Assembly: GCF_900109465.1 (NCBI RefSeq)
Contig: NZ_FOAZ01000006.1
Coordinates: 310,001-374,000, forward strand
Reading direction: 5' to 3'
From: Streptacidiphilus jiangxiensis
GTDB taxonomy: Bacteria; Actinomycetota; Actinomycetes; Streptomycetales; Streptomycetaceae
Length of the DNA: 64,000 nt
Positions within the stretch are counted from its first letter, which is position 1. Every line of letters starts with the position of its first letter. Below the pieces are notes generated by a model that made no database searches, was not told the origin of the DNA, and saw only the letters and a program-made list of their open reading frames with translations. Position numbers and translations under genes: made by a program. Shown piece by piece: positions 34,288-43,004 of this stretch.

Positions 34288-34898
34288 CGCGCCGCGCAGC
34301 CCGCGACGTAGGGGCCGTACGGGGTGAACCGGCCGCCGAGGTCGAAGAAGCGGAGGTCGACACTGCCGAAGCCGGCCTCCGCGATGCGCCGGGCGGTGGG
34401 CCGGCGCGGGTCGCAGCCGCCGTCGCACACCCGGGACCAGGGCGCCCACGCCCGCTGCAGCCGCGCCGGCGCGCTGCCCTCGGGCGCGCCGACGTGCTCG
34501 AAGAAGACGAAGAGCCCGCCGGGACGCAGCACCCGCCGGATCTCGGCGAGCACCCGCTCCTGGTCCCGCACCGAGCAGAGCACGACACTGGCGAGCACCG
34601 CGTCGACGCTCCCGCCCGTCAACGGCAACTCCTCGGCGCGGCCCGCCAGAACGCTGCCGGGCCGCCCGAACTCGGCGGCCCGCCGCGCCAGTCGGCGCCG
34701 CCGCCGGGCGGACGGCTCCAGTCCGAGCCAGCGCACCTCCGGGTCCAACTGCGCGAGCTGACCGGTCGCGCCGGCACCGATCTCCAGCACGGTCCCGCGC
34801 AGCAGCCCGAGCAACGTGCCGCGCAGCTCCGCGTACGCGGCACCGCTCCCGCGCGCGCCCCGCCCCGGGTCGGCCGCAACCGCCGTCAACGCCTCCAT
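34272..34898 (-). CDS. Class I SAM-dependent methyltransferase
   Basis: Small soluble methyltransferase of 208 residues. The SAM-binding motif I is VLEIGAGATGQ (~38-48), followed by WLGLEPSA (acidic loop at motif II), AEELPLTGGSVDAVLASVVLCSV (motif IV) and the post-motif LAEIRRVLRPGGLFVFFEHVGAPEG. This places it in the Methyltransf_11/UbiE-like group; the C-terminal pattern (WAPWSRVCDGGCDPRRPTARRI) recalls METTL7-like proteins. The substrate is unknown. The ribosome site GGGGAGGG precedes the ATG. It is convergent with, and overlaps, the hydroxylase gene. Confidence 0.88.
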   Translation of the reverse strand: MEALTAVAADPGRGARGSGAAYAELRGTLLGLLRGTVLEIGAGATGQLAQLDPEVRWLGLEPSARRRRRLARRAAEFGRPGSVLAGRAEELPLTGGSVDAVLASVVLCSVRDQERVLAEIRRVLRPGGLFVFFEHVGAPEGSAPARLQRAWAPWSRVCDGGCDPRRPTARRIAEAGFGSVDLRFFDLGGRFTPYGPYVAGCAARQAEC

Positions 34899-35000
34899 CG
34901 GTCCCTCCCCTCCCCCACAGGTCGACCAACGACTCTACGGGGCCGACCGTCACGCGACGGGTAGGCTCCGAGTCCCGCACCGCACCAGGGGGAAACAGCC

Positions 35001-36092
35001 GTGCCCGTCACCACACCCGTCGCCCGGGCCGCCCTGCTGGGACGGTTCCCTGAGCTCACCCGGTACGGCCGGACCGCGACCCGCCTCCATCCGCGTCCGG
35101 GCGCGCCGACCGCGCAGGACAGCTCGGTGGGCGGGCCGCTGCTCTGGCCGAGCGACGAGGCGTGGCCGACCTGCACGCTGCGGCACCCCGTCGAGAAGCA
35201 GCGGCCCGAGACGGAGCAGGAGGCTGCGCGGCGGCATGCCCAGTCGGTGGAGGCCCGCAGCCGGAAGTGGTTGCACGTCGCCGAGCTGGAGGCGCTCGGC
35301 GACCGGATCGCCCCGGAGCTGCTGGCCCGGGCGCGCGCGAGCGCGGCCACGCCCCCGCCGCCCACCGGGCCGGGGTCGGTGACCTGGCACGAGTACGAGC
35401 AGCTACCGGAACCGGTGGTGCTCGTACCGGTGCTCCAGCTCCACCGGAGGGAGACCTCCGCCGTGCCGTTCCCTGACGGAACCGACCTGCTGCAGATCCT
35501 CTGGTGCCCCGGCCGGCACGAGAACCACGGGCCCGCGGCCCGGGTGTTCTGGCGGGACGCGGCCTCTGTCACCGACCCGCTGCCGGTGATGCCCGCGCCC
35601 AACCACGTCGAGCGCGAGACCTTCGTACCGCGACCGTGCGTCGTCCATCCCGAGGACGTGGTCGAGTACCCGCCGATCTGTCTGCTGCCCCGCGAGGACG
35701 AGGGCTACGAACACTTCGGCATGATGCCCGCGGAGCTGGAGGACGCGGTCCGCCGCTGGAGCGACGGACAGCCCGAGAGGGACGACTACGACAACCTCTC
35801 CCGGGCCCCGGGCTGGAAGGTGGGCGGCTGGGACCCGAGCTCGGCGGGCACCGAGAACCTGCGCACCTGCGAGTGCGGGGCGCGGATGCGCCCCCTGCTC
35901 TCCACCGACTACAGCGAGTGGCTGGACCTCTGGCCGCCCCAGGGCGATCCCGGATTCCACTGGGGCGACCCGATGCGGTGGCAGGACCGGGAGCCCACCG
36001 GCGTCAACTTCACCCGCAGCGGCGAGTATCTCGTCCTGTCCTGCCCGGCCGAGCCGCAGCAGCATCCGCTGAGCTACGTGATCACCCACTGA
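35001..36092 (+). CDS. Uncharacterised protein, DUF1963-like
   Basis: Soluble 363-residue protein from GTG 35001 (AGGGGGAA upstream). It contains segments reminiscent of the YwqG/DUF1963 beta-structure: SSVGGPLLWPSDEAWPTC near residue 45, PVVLVPVLQLHRRET and DLLQILWCPGRHEN in the middle, and GGWDPSS ... TCECGARMRPLLSTDYSEWLDLWP near the C-terminus. The CECG element and earlier Cys could bind a metal, but the pattern is incomplete. There is no signal or membrane segment. The function is unknown, and the gene is not obviously linked to its neighbours. Confidence 0.78.
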   Translation: MPVTTPVARAALLGRFPELTRYGRTATRLHPRPGAPTAQDSSVGGPLLWPSDEAWPTCTLRHPVEKQRPETEQEAARRHAQSVEARSRKWLHVAELEALGDRIAPELLARARASAATPPPPTGPGSVTWHEYEQLPEPVVLVPVLQLHRRETSAVPFPDGTDLLQILWCPGRHENHGPAARVFWRDAASVTDPLPVMPAPNHVERETFVPRPCVVHPEDVVEYPPICLLPREDEGYEHFGMMPAELEDAVRRWSDGQPERDDYDNLSRAPGWKVGGWDPSSAGTENLRTCECGARMRPLLSTDYSEWLDLWPPQGDPGFHWGDPMRWQDREPTGVNFTRSGEYLVLSCPAEPQQHPLSYVITH

Positions 36093-36104
36093 CCCGCCTG
36101 CGCC

Positions 36105-37182
36105 TCAGCAGATGCGGGGCAGCTGCTCCCCCAGCGGCAGATCGACGACGCGGGTGCCACCCAGGCCGGTGCGGGCGACGACCATGCCCGGGTGCTGGTC
36201 GGTGCAGGTGCCGATGACGGCGGCCTGCGCGCCCAACGGGTGGGAGCGCAGGGCCGCGAGGGCGGCGTCCGCGTGCTCGGCTGGGACGAAGGCGACGAGC
36301 TTGCCCTCGTTGGCGACGTACCAGGGGTCCAGGCCCAGGATCGCGCAGGCGTTGGCCACCTCCGCCGGCACCGGGACCGCGCGTTCGTCCACGGTGACGC
36401 CGACGCCCGCGGACGCCGCGATCTCGTTGAGGGCCGCCGCCAGGCCGCCGCGGGTGGGGTCGCGCAGGACGTGGACGTCGGGGACGGCGGCGATCAACGA
36501 CCGCACGAGATCCCCCAGCGGCGCGCAGTCGCTGACGATCTCGACGCCGAACTCCAACCCCTCGCGCACGCTCATCACCGCGACGCCGTGGACGCCGATC
36601 GGGCCGCTGACCATCACCACGTCACCGGGCCGGGCACGCTGGGGGCGGATGTCGACGCCGGGGGCGATCAGGCCGATGCCGGAGGTGTTGACGTAGAGGC
36701 CGTCGCCGTGGCCGGACTCGACGACCTTGGTGTCGCCCGTCACCACCTCCACACCGGCTCGGCGGGCGGCAGCGCCGAGCGAGTCGGCGACGCGGGCGAC
36801 GGTCTCCAGCTCCACGCCCTCCTCCAGCACGAAGCCGCAGGCGAGGTAGGCGGGCACGGCGCCGCTCATGGCGAGGTCGTTGACGGTGCCGTTGACGGCC
36901 AGGTCGCCGATGCTGCCGCCGGGGAAGAAGAGCGGCCGCACGACGAAGGTGTCGGTGGAGAAGGCGATCCGCGCGCCGCCGAGCTCCAGCACGGCGGAGT
37001 CGCCGAGCTGCGCCAGGTGCGCGCCGCCGAAAGCGGGGGCGAAGACGTCGCGGACCAGCTCGGCGGAGAGCACGCCGCCACCGCCGTGGCCCATGACGAC
37101 GCGTTCGCCGGAACGCAGCGGCGTGGGGCAGCCGAAGCCGGAGAAGTCGGGGCCTTCGGTGTCCGGCCGGGTGTCCAGGGTG

Positions 37183-37190
<8 letters not shown>
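36105..37190 (-). CDS. hypE: Hydrogenase maturation protein HypE (carbamoyl dehydratase)
   Basis: HypE, 361 residues. It dehydrates the carbamoyl group received from HypF on its C-terminal Cys to thiocyanate, the source of the Fe-site cyanides. The sequence ends in the required ...PRIC. ATP-binding segments are [51 protein letters not shown] and GDTKVV. The start is inferred as TTG 37190, which overlaps hypD by 8 bp with GGAGG nine bases upstream; an internal ATG lies ~30 codons downstream and would lose conserved sequence. It is the last gene of the hydrogenase cluster and ends 12 bp from the convergent gene at 36092. Confidence 0.95.
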
Positions 37191-38312
<1,122 letters not shown>

Positions 38313-38316
<4 letters not shown>

Positions 38317-38633
38317 CCGTGCGTCTCCTCGCTCATGGGCTTCTGCACGGGCTCGTCCGCGCCGGCCGCCTTCGCGGCGATCTCCCACTGGTCGCCGAAC
38401 TCCTCCTCCAGCAGGCCCAGCCCCTCGAAGAGCGCCAGCGTCTGCCGGGCGGACTCCTCGTCCAGGCGCTGCAGCGCGAAGCCGACGTGGACGATGGTGT
38501 ACTCGCCGACCTGCAGGTCGGGCAGGTACTCCAGGCACACCTCCTTGACGACGCCGCCGAAGTCGACGACCGCCATCCTGGTCCCTTCCCGTTCCTCGAT
38601 CTCCAGGACCTTGCCGGGCACCGCCAGGCACAT
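38313..38633 (-). CDS. hypC: Hydrogenase maturation chaperone HypC
   Basis: HypC/HypG-family chaperone, 106 residues. ATG 38633 follows AGGAGAA and gives the invariant N-terminus [13 protein letters not shown]. Cys2 binds the iron centre with HypD and then contacts the large subunit. [37 protein letters not shown] is the rest of the beta-barrel. It is slightly longer than average because of a charged C-terminal tail. An upstream in-frame extension would run through the 12-bp repeats and is rejected. Confidence 0.96.
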
Positions 38634-38660
38634 GGGTTGTTCTCCTCGCCTCGTCACACT

Positions 38661-38708
38661 CGGTTCGTCGGTCGGTTCGTCGGTCGGTTCGTCAGTCGGT
38701 TCGAACAC
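38661..38708. repeat. 12-bp tandem repeat spanning the hypF stop codon
   Basis: Four units of CGGTTCGTCGGT: two perfect (38661-38684), one with G-to-A (38685-38696) and one diverged (38697-38708). On the minus strand the unit reads ACC GAC CGA CGA. The single change in the third unit turns CGA into TGA, which is the hypF stop (38694-38692). Without it hypF would continue through Arg-Thr-Asp-Arg repeats. Confidence 0.75.
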
Positions 38709-41076
38709 GCCCCGCGACGGCGAGCTGGCCCAGCGCCAGACCCCCGTCGTTGGGGGGCACCAGGCGGTGCCGCAGCACCGTGAAGCCGTCCTCGCGCAGG
38801 CCGCGCAGGCAGGCCGTCAGCAGCAGCGTGTTGGCGAAGACGCCGCCGCTGAGCGCGACGGTGCCGACGCCGGTGCGCTCGCGCGCGAGCGCGCACACCC
38901 GTCGGACAGCGGCGGCGAGGCCGGCATGGAAGCGGGCGGCGACCAGTGCTGCCGGCACCCCGGCCGTGACGTCCGCCACGACGGCACGGACCACCGGGGC
39001 GGCGTCCAACTGCCAGGGACCGAGCCCGGATTCCCGCAGGGCGAGGACGTACGGGTCGGCGACCGGCAGGTCCACGGCGCAGGCGGCCGCCTCCAACTCG
39101 ATGGCGGCCTGGGCCTCGTAACGCGCCTGCTGGCAGACGCCCGCGAGCGAGGAGACGGCGTCGAAGAGCCGGCCGGCGCTGGAGGTGGGGACGCAGTTCA
39201 GCCCCCGCTCCAACTGCTGGGCCAGCACCCGTCGTTCCTCGCGGGAACAGGCCTCGACGGGCGGCAGGCCGGGGCGCCAGGGGAGCCCGGCCGCGTGCAG
39301 GTGGGCCAGCGCCATCCGGTAGGGGCGGTGGACGGCCGCGTCGCCGCCGGGCAGCGGCACCTCGGCGAGGTGGGCGAGGCGACGGAAGCCGTCGTAGCTC
39401 GCGAGCAGGAACTCCCCACCCCAGACGGTGCCGTCCTCGCCGTAGCCGGTGCCGTCGAACGCGACGCCGAGGACCGGCGCGTCACCGTCCCAGCCGTTCT
39501 CGGCCAGGACGGAGGCGATGTGGGCGTGGTGGTGCTGGACCGTCCGCAGCGGTCGACCCTCCGCGCGGCGACGCGCCCAGGCCGTGGACCGGTAGCCGGG
39601 GTGGCGGTCGGCCGCCAGGCGTTCCGGCACGACACCGCTGATCGACTCCAACTGCCGCTCGGCGCGCTCGAAGGCGGTGAGGGTGGCGAGGTCGTCCATG
39701 TCGCCGATGTGCGCGGACAGCCAGGCGTGCCGGTCGCGGCCCAGGCAGAAGGCGTTCTTCAGGTCCCCGCCGACGGCGAGCGTCGGCGCCACGGTGAAGG
39801 GCAACGCGACGGGGAACGGCGCGTAGCCGCGCGAGCGCCGCACCAACAGTTCCTCGCCGTCGACGACGCGCACCACGGAGTCGTCGCAGGGCACGTGGAT
39901 CGGCCGGTCGTGGGTGAGCCAGGCGTCGGCCAGGGGGGCCAGGGTGACCAGCGCCTCCGCCTCGTCGGTGACGATCGGTTCGCCGCCGAGGTTGCCGCTG
40001 GTCATGACCAGCAGACGGGGGCCGGGGGGATCGCCGGGCAGGCCGAGCAGCAGGTGGTGGACGGGCGTGTAGGGCAGCATCAGGCCGAGGTCGGGGCTCC
40101 CCGGCGCGACCTCGGCGGCGACGAGGGCGCGGGCACGCCCGTCCGAGTCCGTCTCCCGTCGGCGGCGCAACAGCACGATGGGGCGGCGGGCACTGGTCAG
40201 CAGGGCCCGCTCCTCGGGCCCGAGGTGGACCAGGCCCGCGAGCTCGTCCGGGTCCGCGGCCATCAGCGCGAACGGCTTGGCGCCGCGCGCCTTGCGGTGC
40301 CGCAGCACCGCGACGGCCTGCGGGTTGGCCGCGTCGCACGCCAGGTGGTAGCCGCCCAGGCCCTTGACGGCCACGACCGCGCCCTGGGCGAGCAGCCCGC
40401 GAGCGCCCGCCACCGGGTCGCCGGTGCGCTCGACGGGCCCGTCCGGCGCGTCGACGAGCAGGCGCAGGGTGGGGCCGCAGGCGTGGCAGGCCACGGGCTG
40501 CGCGTGGAAGCGCCGGTCGGCCGGGTCGCTGTACTCGCCCGCGCACTGCTCGCACATCGGGAAGCCGGCCATCGTGGTGTTGGCGCGGTCGTAGGGCAGG
40601 CCGGTGACGATGGTGAACCGCGGCCCGCAGTGGGTGCAGGTGACGAACGGGTGCCGGTACCTGCGGTCGCGCGGGTCGCGCAGCTCGGCCAGGCAGGCCG
40701 CGCAGGTGGCGGTGTCGGGCGGGACGAGGGTGCGGCGCTCTCCCCCGGCACGCGAGACCTCGATGGTGAACGCCTCGTCCCCGCGTGGCGCGACGGGTTC
40801 GTGACGGACCGACTGCACGACGGCGAGCGGCGGCGCCTCGGGGGCCAGGCGCGCGCAGAAGGCCGCGACGGCCGGCCCCGCGCCCTCGACCTCGGCGAGC
40901 ACTCCCTCGGCGGTGTTGGTGACCCACCCGGTCAGCCGCAGCTCCTTGGCCAGGCCGAAGACGTAGGGCCGGAAGCCGACGCCCTGGACGACGCCCTCCA
41001 CCGTGACGCGGCGCCGTTCGGCCGGGTCGGCCGTCGCGGTGGTCCCGGTGGTCGCGGGGGCTGTCGGCGCGGTCAT
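38692..41076 (-). CDS. hypF: Carbamoyltransferase HypF
   Basis: HypF, 794 residues, makes carbamoyl-adenylate from carbamoyl phosphate and transfers it to the HypE Cys. Domains in order: acylphosphatase (~22-105, VEGVVQGVGFRPYVFGLAKEL); two zinc-finger pairs (CAACLAEL ... CTHCGPRFTI, CEQCAGEY ... CHACGPTL); the YrdC/Sua5 domain (~205-385, VVAVKGLGGYHLACDA, VMTSGNLGGEP); and the Kae1-like O-carbamoyltransferase domain with HHHAHIASVLAENG and GVAFDGTGYGEDG. The C-terminus (PPNDGGLALGQLAVAG) is typical, followed by a short RVRTD tail at a stop codon embedded in tandem repeats. It starts 7 bp after hypB. Confidence 0.96.
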   Translation of the reverse strand: MTAPTAPATTGTTATADPAERRRVTVEGVVQGVGFRPYVFGLAKELRLTGWVTNTAEGVLAEVEGAGPAVAAFCARLAPEAPPLAVVQSVRHEPVAPRGDEAFTIEVSRAGGERRTLVPPDTATCAACLAELRDPRDRRYRHPFVTCTHCGPRFTIVTGLPYDRANTTMAGFPMCEQCAGEYSDPADRRFHAQPVACHACGPTLRLLVDAPDGPVERTGDPVAGARGLLAQGAVVAVKGLGGYHLACDAANPQAVAVLRHRKARGAKPFALMAADPDELAGLVHLGPEERALLTSARRPIVLLRRRRETDSDGRARALVAAEVAPGSPDLGLMLPYTPVHHLLLGLPGDPPGPRLLVMTSGNLGGEPIVTDEAEALVTLAPLADAWLTHDRPIHVPCDDSVVRVVDGEELLVRRSRGYAPFPVALPFTVAPTLAVGGDLKNAFCLGRDRHAWLSAHIGDMDDLATLTAFERAERQLESISGVVPERLAADRHPGYRSTAWARRRAEGRPLRTVQHHHAHIASVLAENGWDGDAPVLGVAFDGTGYGEDGTVWGGEFLLASYDGFRRLAHLAEVPLPGGDAAVHRPYRMALAHLHAAGLPWRPGLPPVEACSREERRVLAQQLERGLNCVPTSSAGRLFDAVSSLAGVCQQARYEAQAAIELEAAACAVDLPVADPYVLALRESGLGPWQLDAAPVVRAVVADVTAGVPAALVAARFHAGLAAAVRRVCALARERTGVGTVALSGGVFANTLLLTACLRGLREDGFTVLRHRLVPPNDGGLALGQLAVAGRVRTD

Positions 41077-41083
41077 GGCGGCC

Positions 41084-41854
41084 TCAGTGGGTGTGGACGT
41101 GGGCGTGGTCGTGGCTGTGGTGGGAGTGGCCGTGGTGGGAGTGGCCGTACCCGTGGGCCTGTGGTCCCGACGCCATCACGGGTCGGTGCGCGGGCCCACC
41201 CGCCTCGTGGGCGGCGAGGGCGCGGTCCAGCAGCGCGCCGACGCCCAGGCCGCGCCGCGCCGAGGTGAAGACCACCTCCACGCCGGGGTTGACCTGGCGG
41301 ACGTTGCCGAGGAAACCGTCGCGGTCGAACTCCACCGCGTCCGCGAGGTCGGCCTTGGTCACCACCACCAGGTGGGCGAGGCCGAACGCGCTCGGGTACT
41401 TCAGCGGCTTGTCCTCCCCCTCGGTGACCGACGCGAGCGCCACGCGCAGCGTCTCGCCGAGGTCGTAGGAGGCGGGGCAGACCAGGTTGCCGACGTTCTC
41501 GACGAAGAGCAGCCGGGTCGGGTCGGGCAGCCAGCCGTCCAGGTGGGCGGCGAGCATGTCCGCCTCCAGGTGGCACAGCCCGTCGGTGAGCACCTGCTTG
41601 ACCGGCGCCCCGGCGCGCGCCAGGCGCGTCGCGTCGTTCTCGGTGGCCAGGTCGGCGGTGAGCGCGGCGACGGGGACGCCGCGCTCGACCGCCAGCTTCA
41701 GTTCCGCCTCCAGCAGCGCGGTCTTTCCGCTGCCGGGGCTGGAGAGCAGGTTGACGACGGTGGTGCCGCGGGCGGCGAGACGGGCGCGCAGGTCGTCCGC
41801 ACGGTGGTCGTTCTTCGCGAGCACGGCCTGCTGCAGTTCGGTCACCCGGCACAC
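41084..41854 (-). CDS. hypB: Nickel-handling GTPase HypB with C-terminal His-rich tail
   Basis: HypB, 256 residues, a GTPase that with HypA delivers Ni2+ to the large subunit. GTG 41854 follows GGAGG by ten bases. The G1 loop is LLSSPGSGKTALLEAEL (~35-50), with DLATENDA, CHLEADM (metal-binding Cys/His at the dimer interface), FVENVGNLVCPASYDLGE and VVTKADL (G4). The last ~25 residues are a His-rich metal store (14 His within about 28 residues, e.g. GHSHHGHSHHSHDH). In most HypB proteins such a stretch is N-terminal; here the N-terminus is short (VCRVTELQQAVL) and lacks both the CxxCGC motif and histidines. Confidence 0.95.
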   Translation of the reverse strand: MCRVTELQQAVLAKNDHRADDLRARLAARGTTVVNLLSSPGSGKTALLEAELKLAVERGVPVAALTADLATENDATRLARAGAPVKQVLTDGLCHLEADMLAAHLDGWLPDPTRLLFVENVGNLVCPASYDLGETLRVALASVTEGEDKPLKYPSAFGLAHLVVVTKADLADAVEFDRDGFLGNVRQVNPGVEVVFTSARRGLGVGALLDRALAAHEAGGPAHRPVMASGPQAHGYGHSHHGHSHHSHDHAHVHTH

Positions 41855-41859
41855 GGTCG

Positions 41860-42252
41860 TCAGTCCTCCTTCGGTGGTGCCGCGCACGCCGGTTCGGACC
41901 AGCGGACCTCGGCGATCTCCAGTTCCCGCCCGGCGGTCAGCTCGCTCGCGCCGCTGTCGCAGCGCGGGCAGCACAGGTCGGGCGGCAGACCCGTGGCCCA
42001 GTCGCGGTCGCAGGGCTCGCAGTGGGCCCGGCCGGGCACGTTCTCGGTCAGCAGCGTCGCTCCGGCCAGCAACGTGTCGGCGCAGGCGAGTTCGAAGCAG
42101 AAGCGCAGCGAGTCGGGCACCACGCCGGCCAGTTCGCCGACGCGGAGGGTGACCGTGCGGGCGGTCGGAGCCGCGCCGTCGACCTCGCCCAGCGCGCGTG
42201 CGGCCGTCTCGACCTGGCCGACGACGGCCAGTGCGATCGACATCTCGTGCAT
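41860..42252 (-). CDS. hypA: Nickel chaperone HypA
   Basis: HypA, 130 residues. It begins MHEMSIAL; His2 (with Glu3) is the nickel site. The structural zinc site is formed by CEPCDRDW and CPRCDSG (two CxxC pairs ~80-105), with an extra Cys just before the second pair. The hypB start lies 5 bp downstream. It is about 15 residues longer than average at the C-terminus (CAAPPKED). Confidence 0.95.
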   Translation of the reverse strand: MHEMSIALAVVGQVETAARALGEVDGAAPTARTVTLRVGELAGVVPDSLRFCFELACADTLLAGATLLTENVPGRAHCEPCDRDWATGLPPDLCCPRCDSGASELTAGRELEIAEVRWSEPACAAPPKED

Positions 42253-42372
42253 CGCGCTCTCCTGACGCCGCGTCGGTTGCCTGCCGCAGCCCGTCCATTA
42301 CAGGACGGCGGGCGGAGCCGATGGCCCCGCCACGCCGTCACGGACCGGTGAGGGTCCACCGTTCAGCCGCAC

Positions 42373-42474
42373 TCACATGGAGCGCATGCGCAGGTACCGC
42401 TTGATGTCCGGCAGGTTGGACGCGACGATCCCGACCAACGCGACCAGCGTCATCCCGCAGAGGAACTTGAACAT
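42373..42474 (-). CDS. 33-residue membrane peptide, DUF6893-like
   Basis: Very short gene with a strong ribosome site (GAGGAGG six bases before ATG 42474). The 33-residue product starts MFKFLCGMTLVALVGIVASN, a single membrane segment, and ends LPDIKRYLRMRSM, a basic tail. The pattern of hydrophobic helix followed by LPDIKRYL(K/R)MRSM is that of the DUF6893 small-protein family found in streptomycetes (recalled, not searched). Its 5' end overlaps the 3' end of the maturation protease gene by 25 bp, and hypA lies 120 bp downstream. Within the hydrogenase operon it could be a membrane tether or small accessory subunit; this is inference. Confidence 0.78.
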   Translation of the reverse strand: MFKFLCGMTLVALVGIVASNLPDIKRYLRMRSM

Positions 42475-43004
42475 GTGCACCTCCTCGGTTCTTCGCAGTG
42501 GTTCCGGTCCGTGAGGCCCTGCTTGTCCGAGAGGACCGCCATGACGACGGCGACGGCCTCGTCGAGGGAGGCGGCGACGGGCGCGCTCAGCCCGATGCCC
42601 TCCTCCAGGCAGGCCGGTTCGCAGCCGACCACGACGACACGGCGCGGCATGCTGCCGCCGGTCCCCGCGCCCAGCGTGGCGAGCAGGGCGAGGACGGCGT
42701 CGGGCGTCATCCGGTGGCCGTCGATCACCGCCGTGTCGGGCACCACCTGCTCGGCGTGGTCGACGAGGTAGACCGTGCCGGGCGCGCCGCCCTGGGCGGT
42801 GGCGTCGAGCAGGACGACGGTGTCGTAGCCGTCCAGCAGCTGGTAGGCGAGATGGACGCCACGCACGCCGATGTCCACGACCTCGACGCCGGGCGGGAGT
42901 TCGCAGCGCGCGAGGAGCGCGGCGGCGCCCACGCCGAAGCCGTCGTCGGACAGGAAGATGTTGCCGAGCCCGGCGACGAGCGCGCGCGGCGGCTTCTCCT
43001 TCAC
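42450..43004 (-). CDS. Hydrogenase maturation protease (HycI/HybD family)
   Basis: Endopeptidase of 184 residues that clips the large-subunit C-terminus after nickel insertion. The metal-sensing residues are in the family motifs LVAGLGNIFLSDDGFGVGAA (~9-28, with the conserved Asp) and VEVVDIGVRGVHLAYQLLDGYDTVVLLDA. RMTPDAVLALL and VVVVGCEPACLEEGIGLSAPV are also typical. GTG 43004 overlaps the preceding stop (GTGA). The C-terminal ~15 residues (Cys/Ser-rich) lie over the start of the 33-residue peptide gene and may be dispensable. Confidence 0.93.
   Translation of the reverse strand: MKEKPPRALVAGLGNIFLSDDGFGVGAAALLARCELPPGVEVVDIGVRGVHLAYQLLDGYDTVVLLDATAQGGAPGTVYLVDHAEQVVPDTAVIDGHRMTPDAVLALLATLGAGTGGSMPRRVVVVGCEPACLEEGIGLSAPVAASLDEAVAVVMAVLSDKQGLTDRNHCEEPRRCTCSSSSAG

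Noticed and set aside
38634..38708. N-terminal extension of HypC through Thr-Asp-Glu-Pro repeats
   Set aside because: HypC must begin with Met-Cys for function; ATG 38633 has AGGAGAA upstream.
38661..38708. CRISPR-like array
   Set aside because: Units are 12 bp with no spacers and no cas genes; likewise for the 10-bp and 15-bp repeats.
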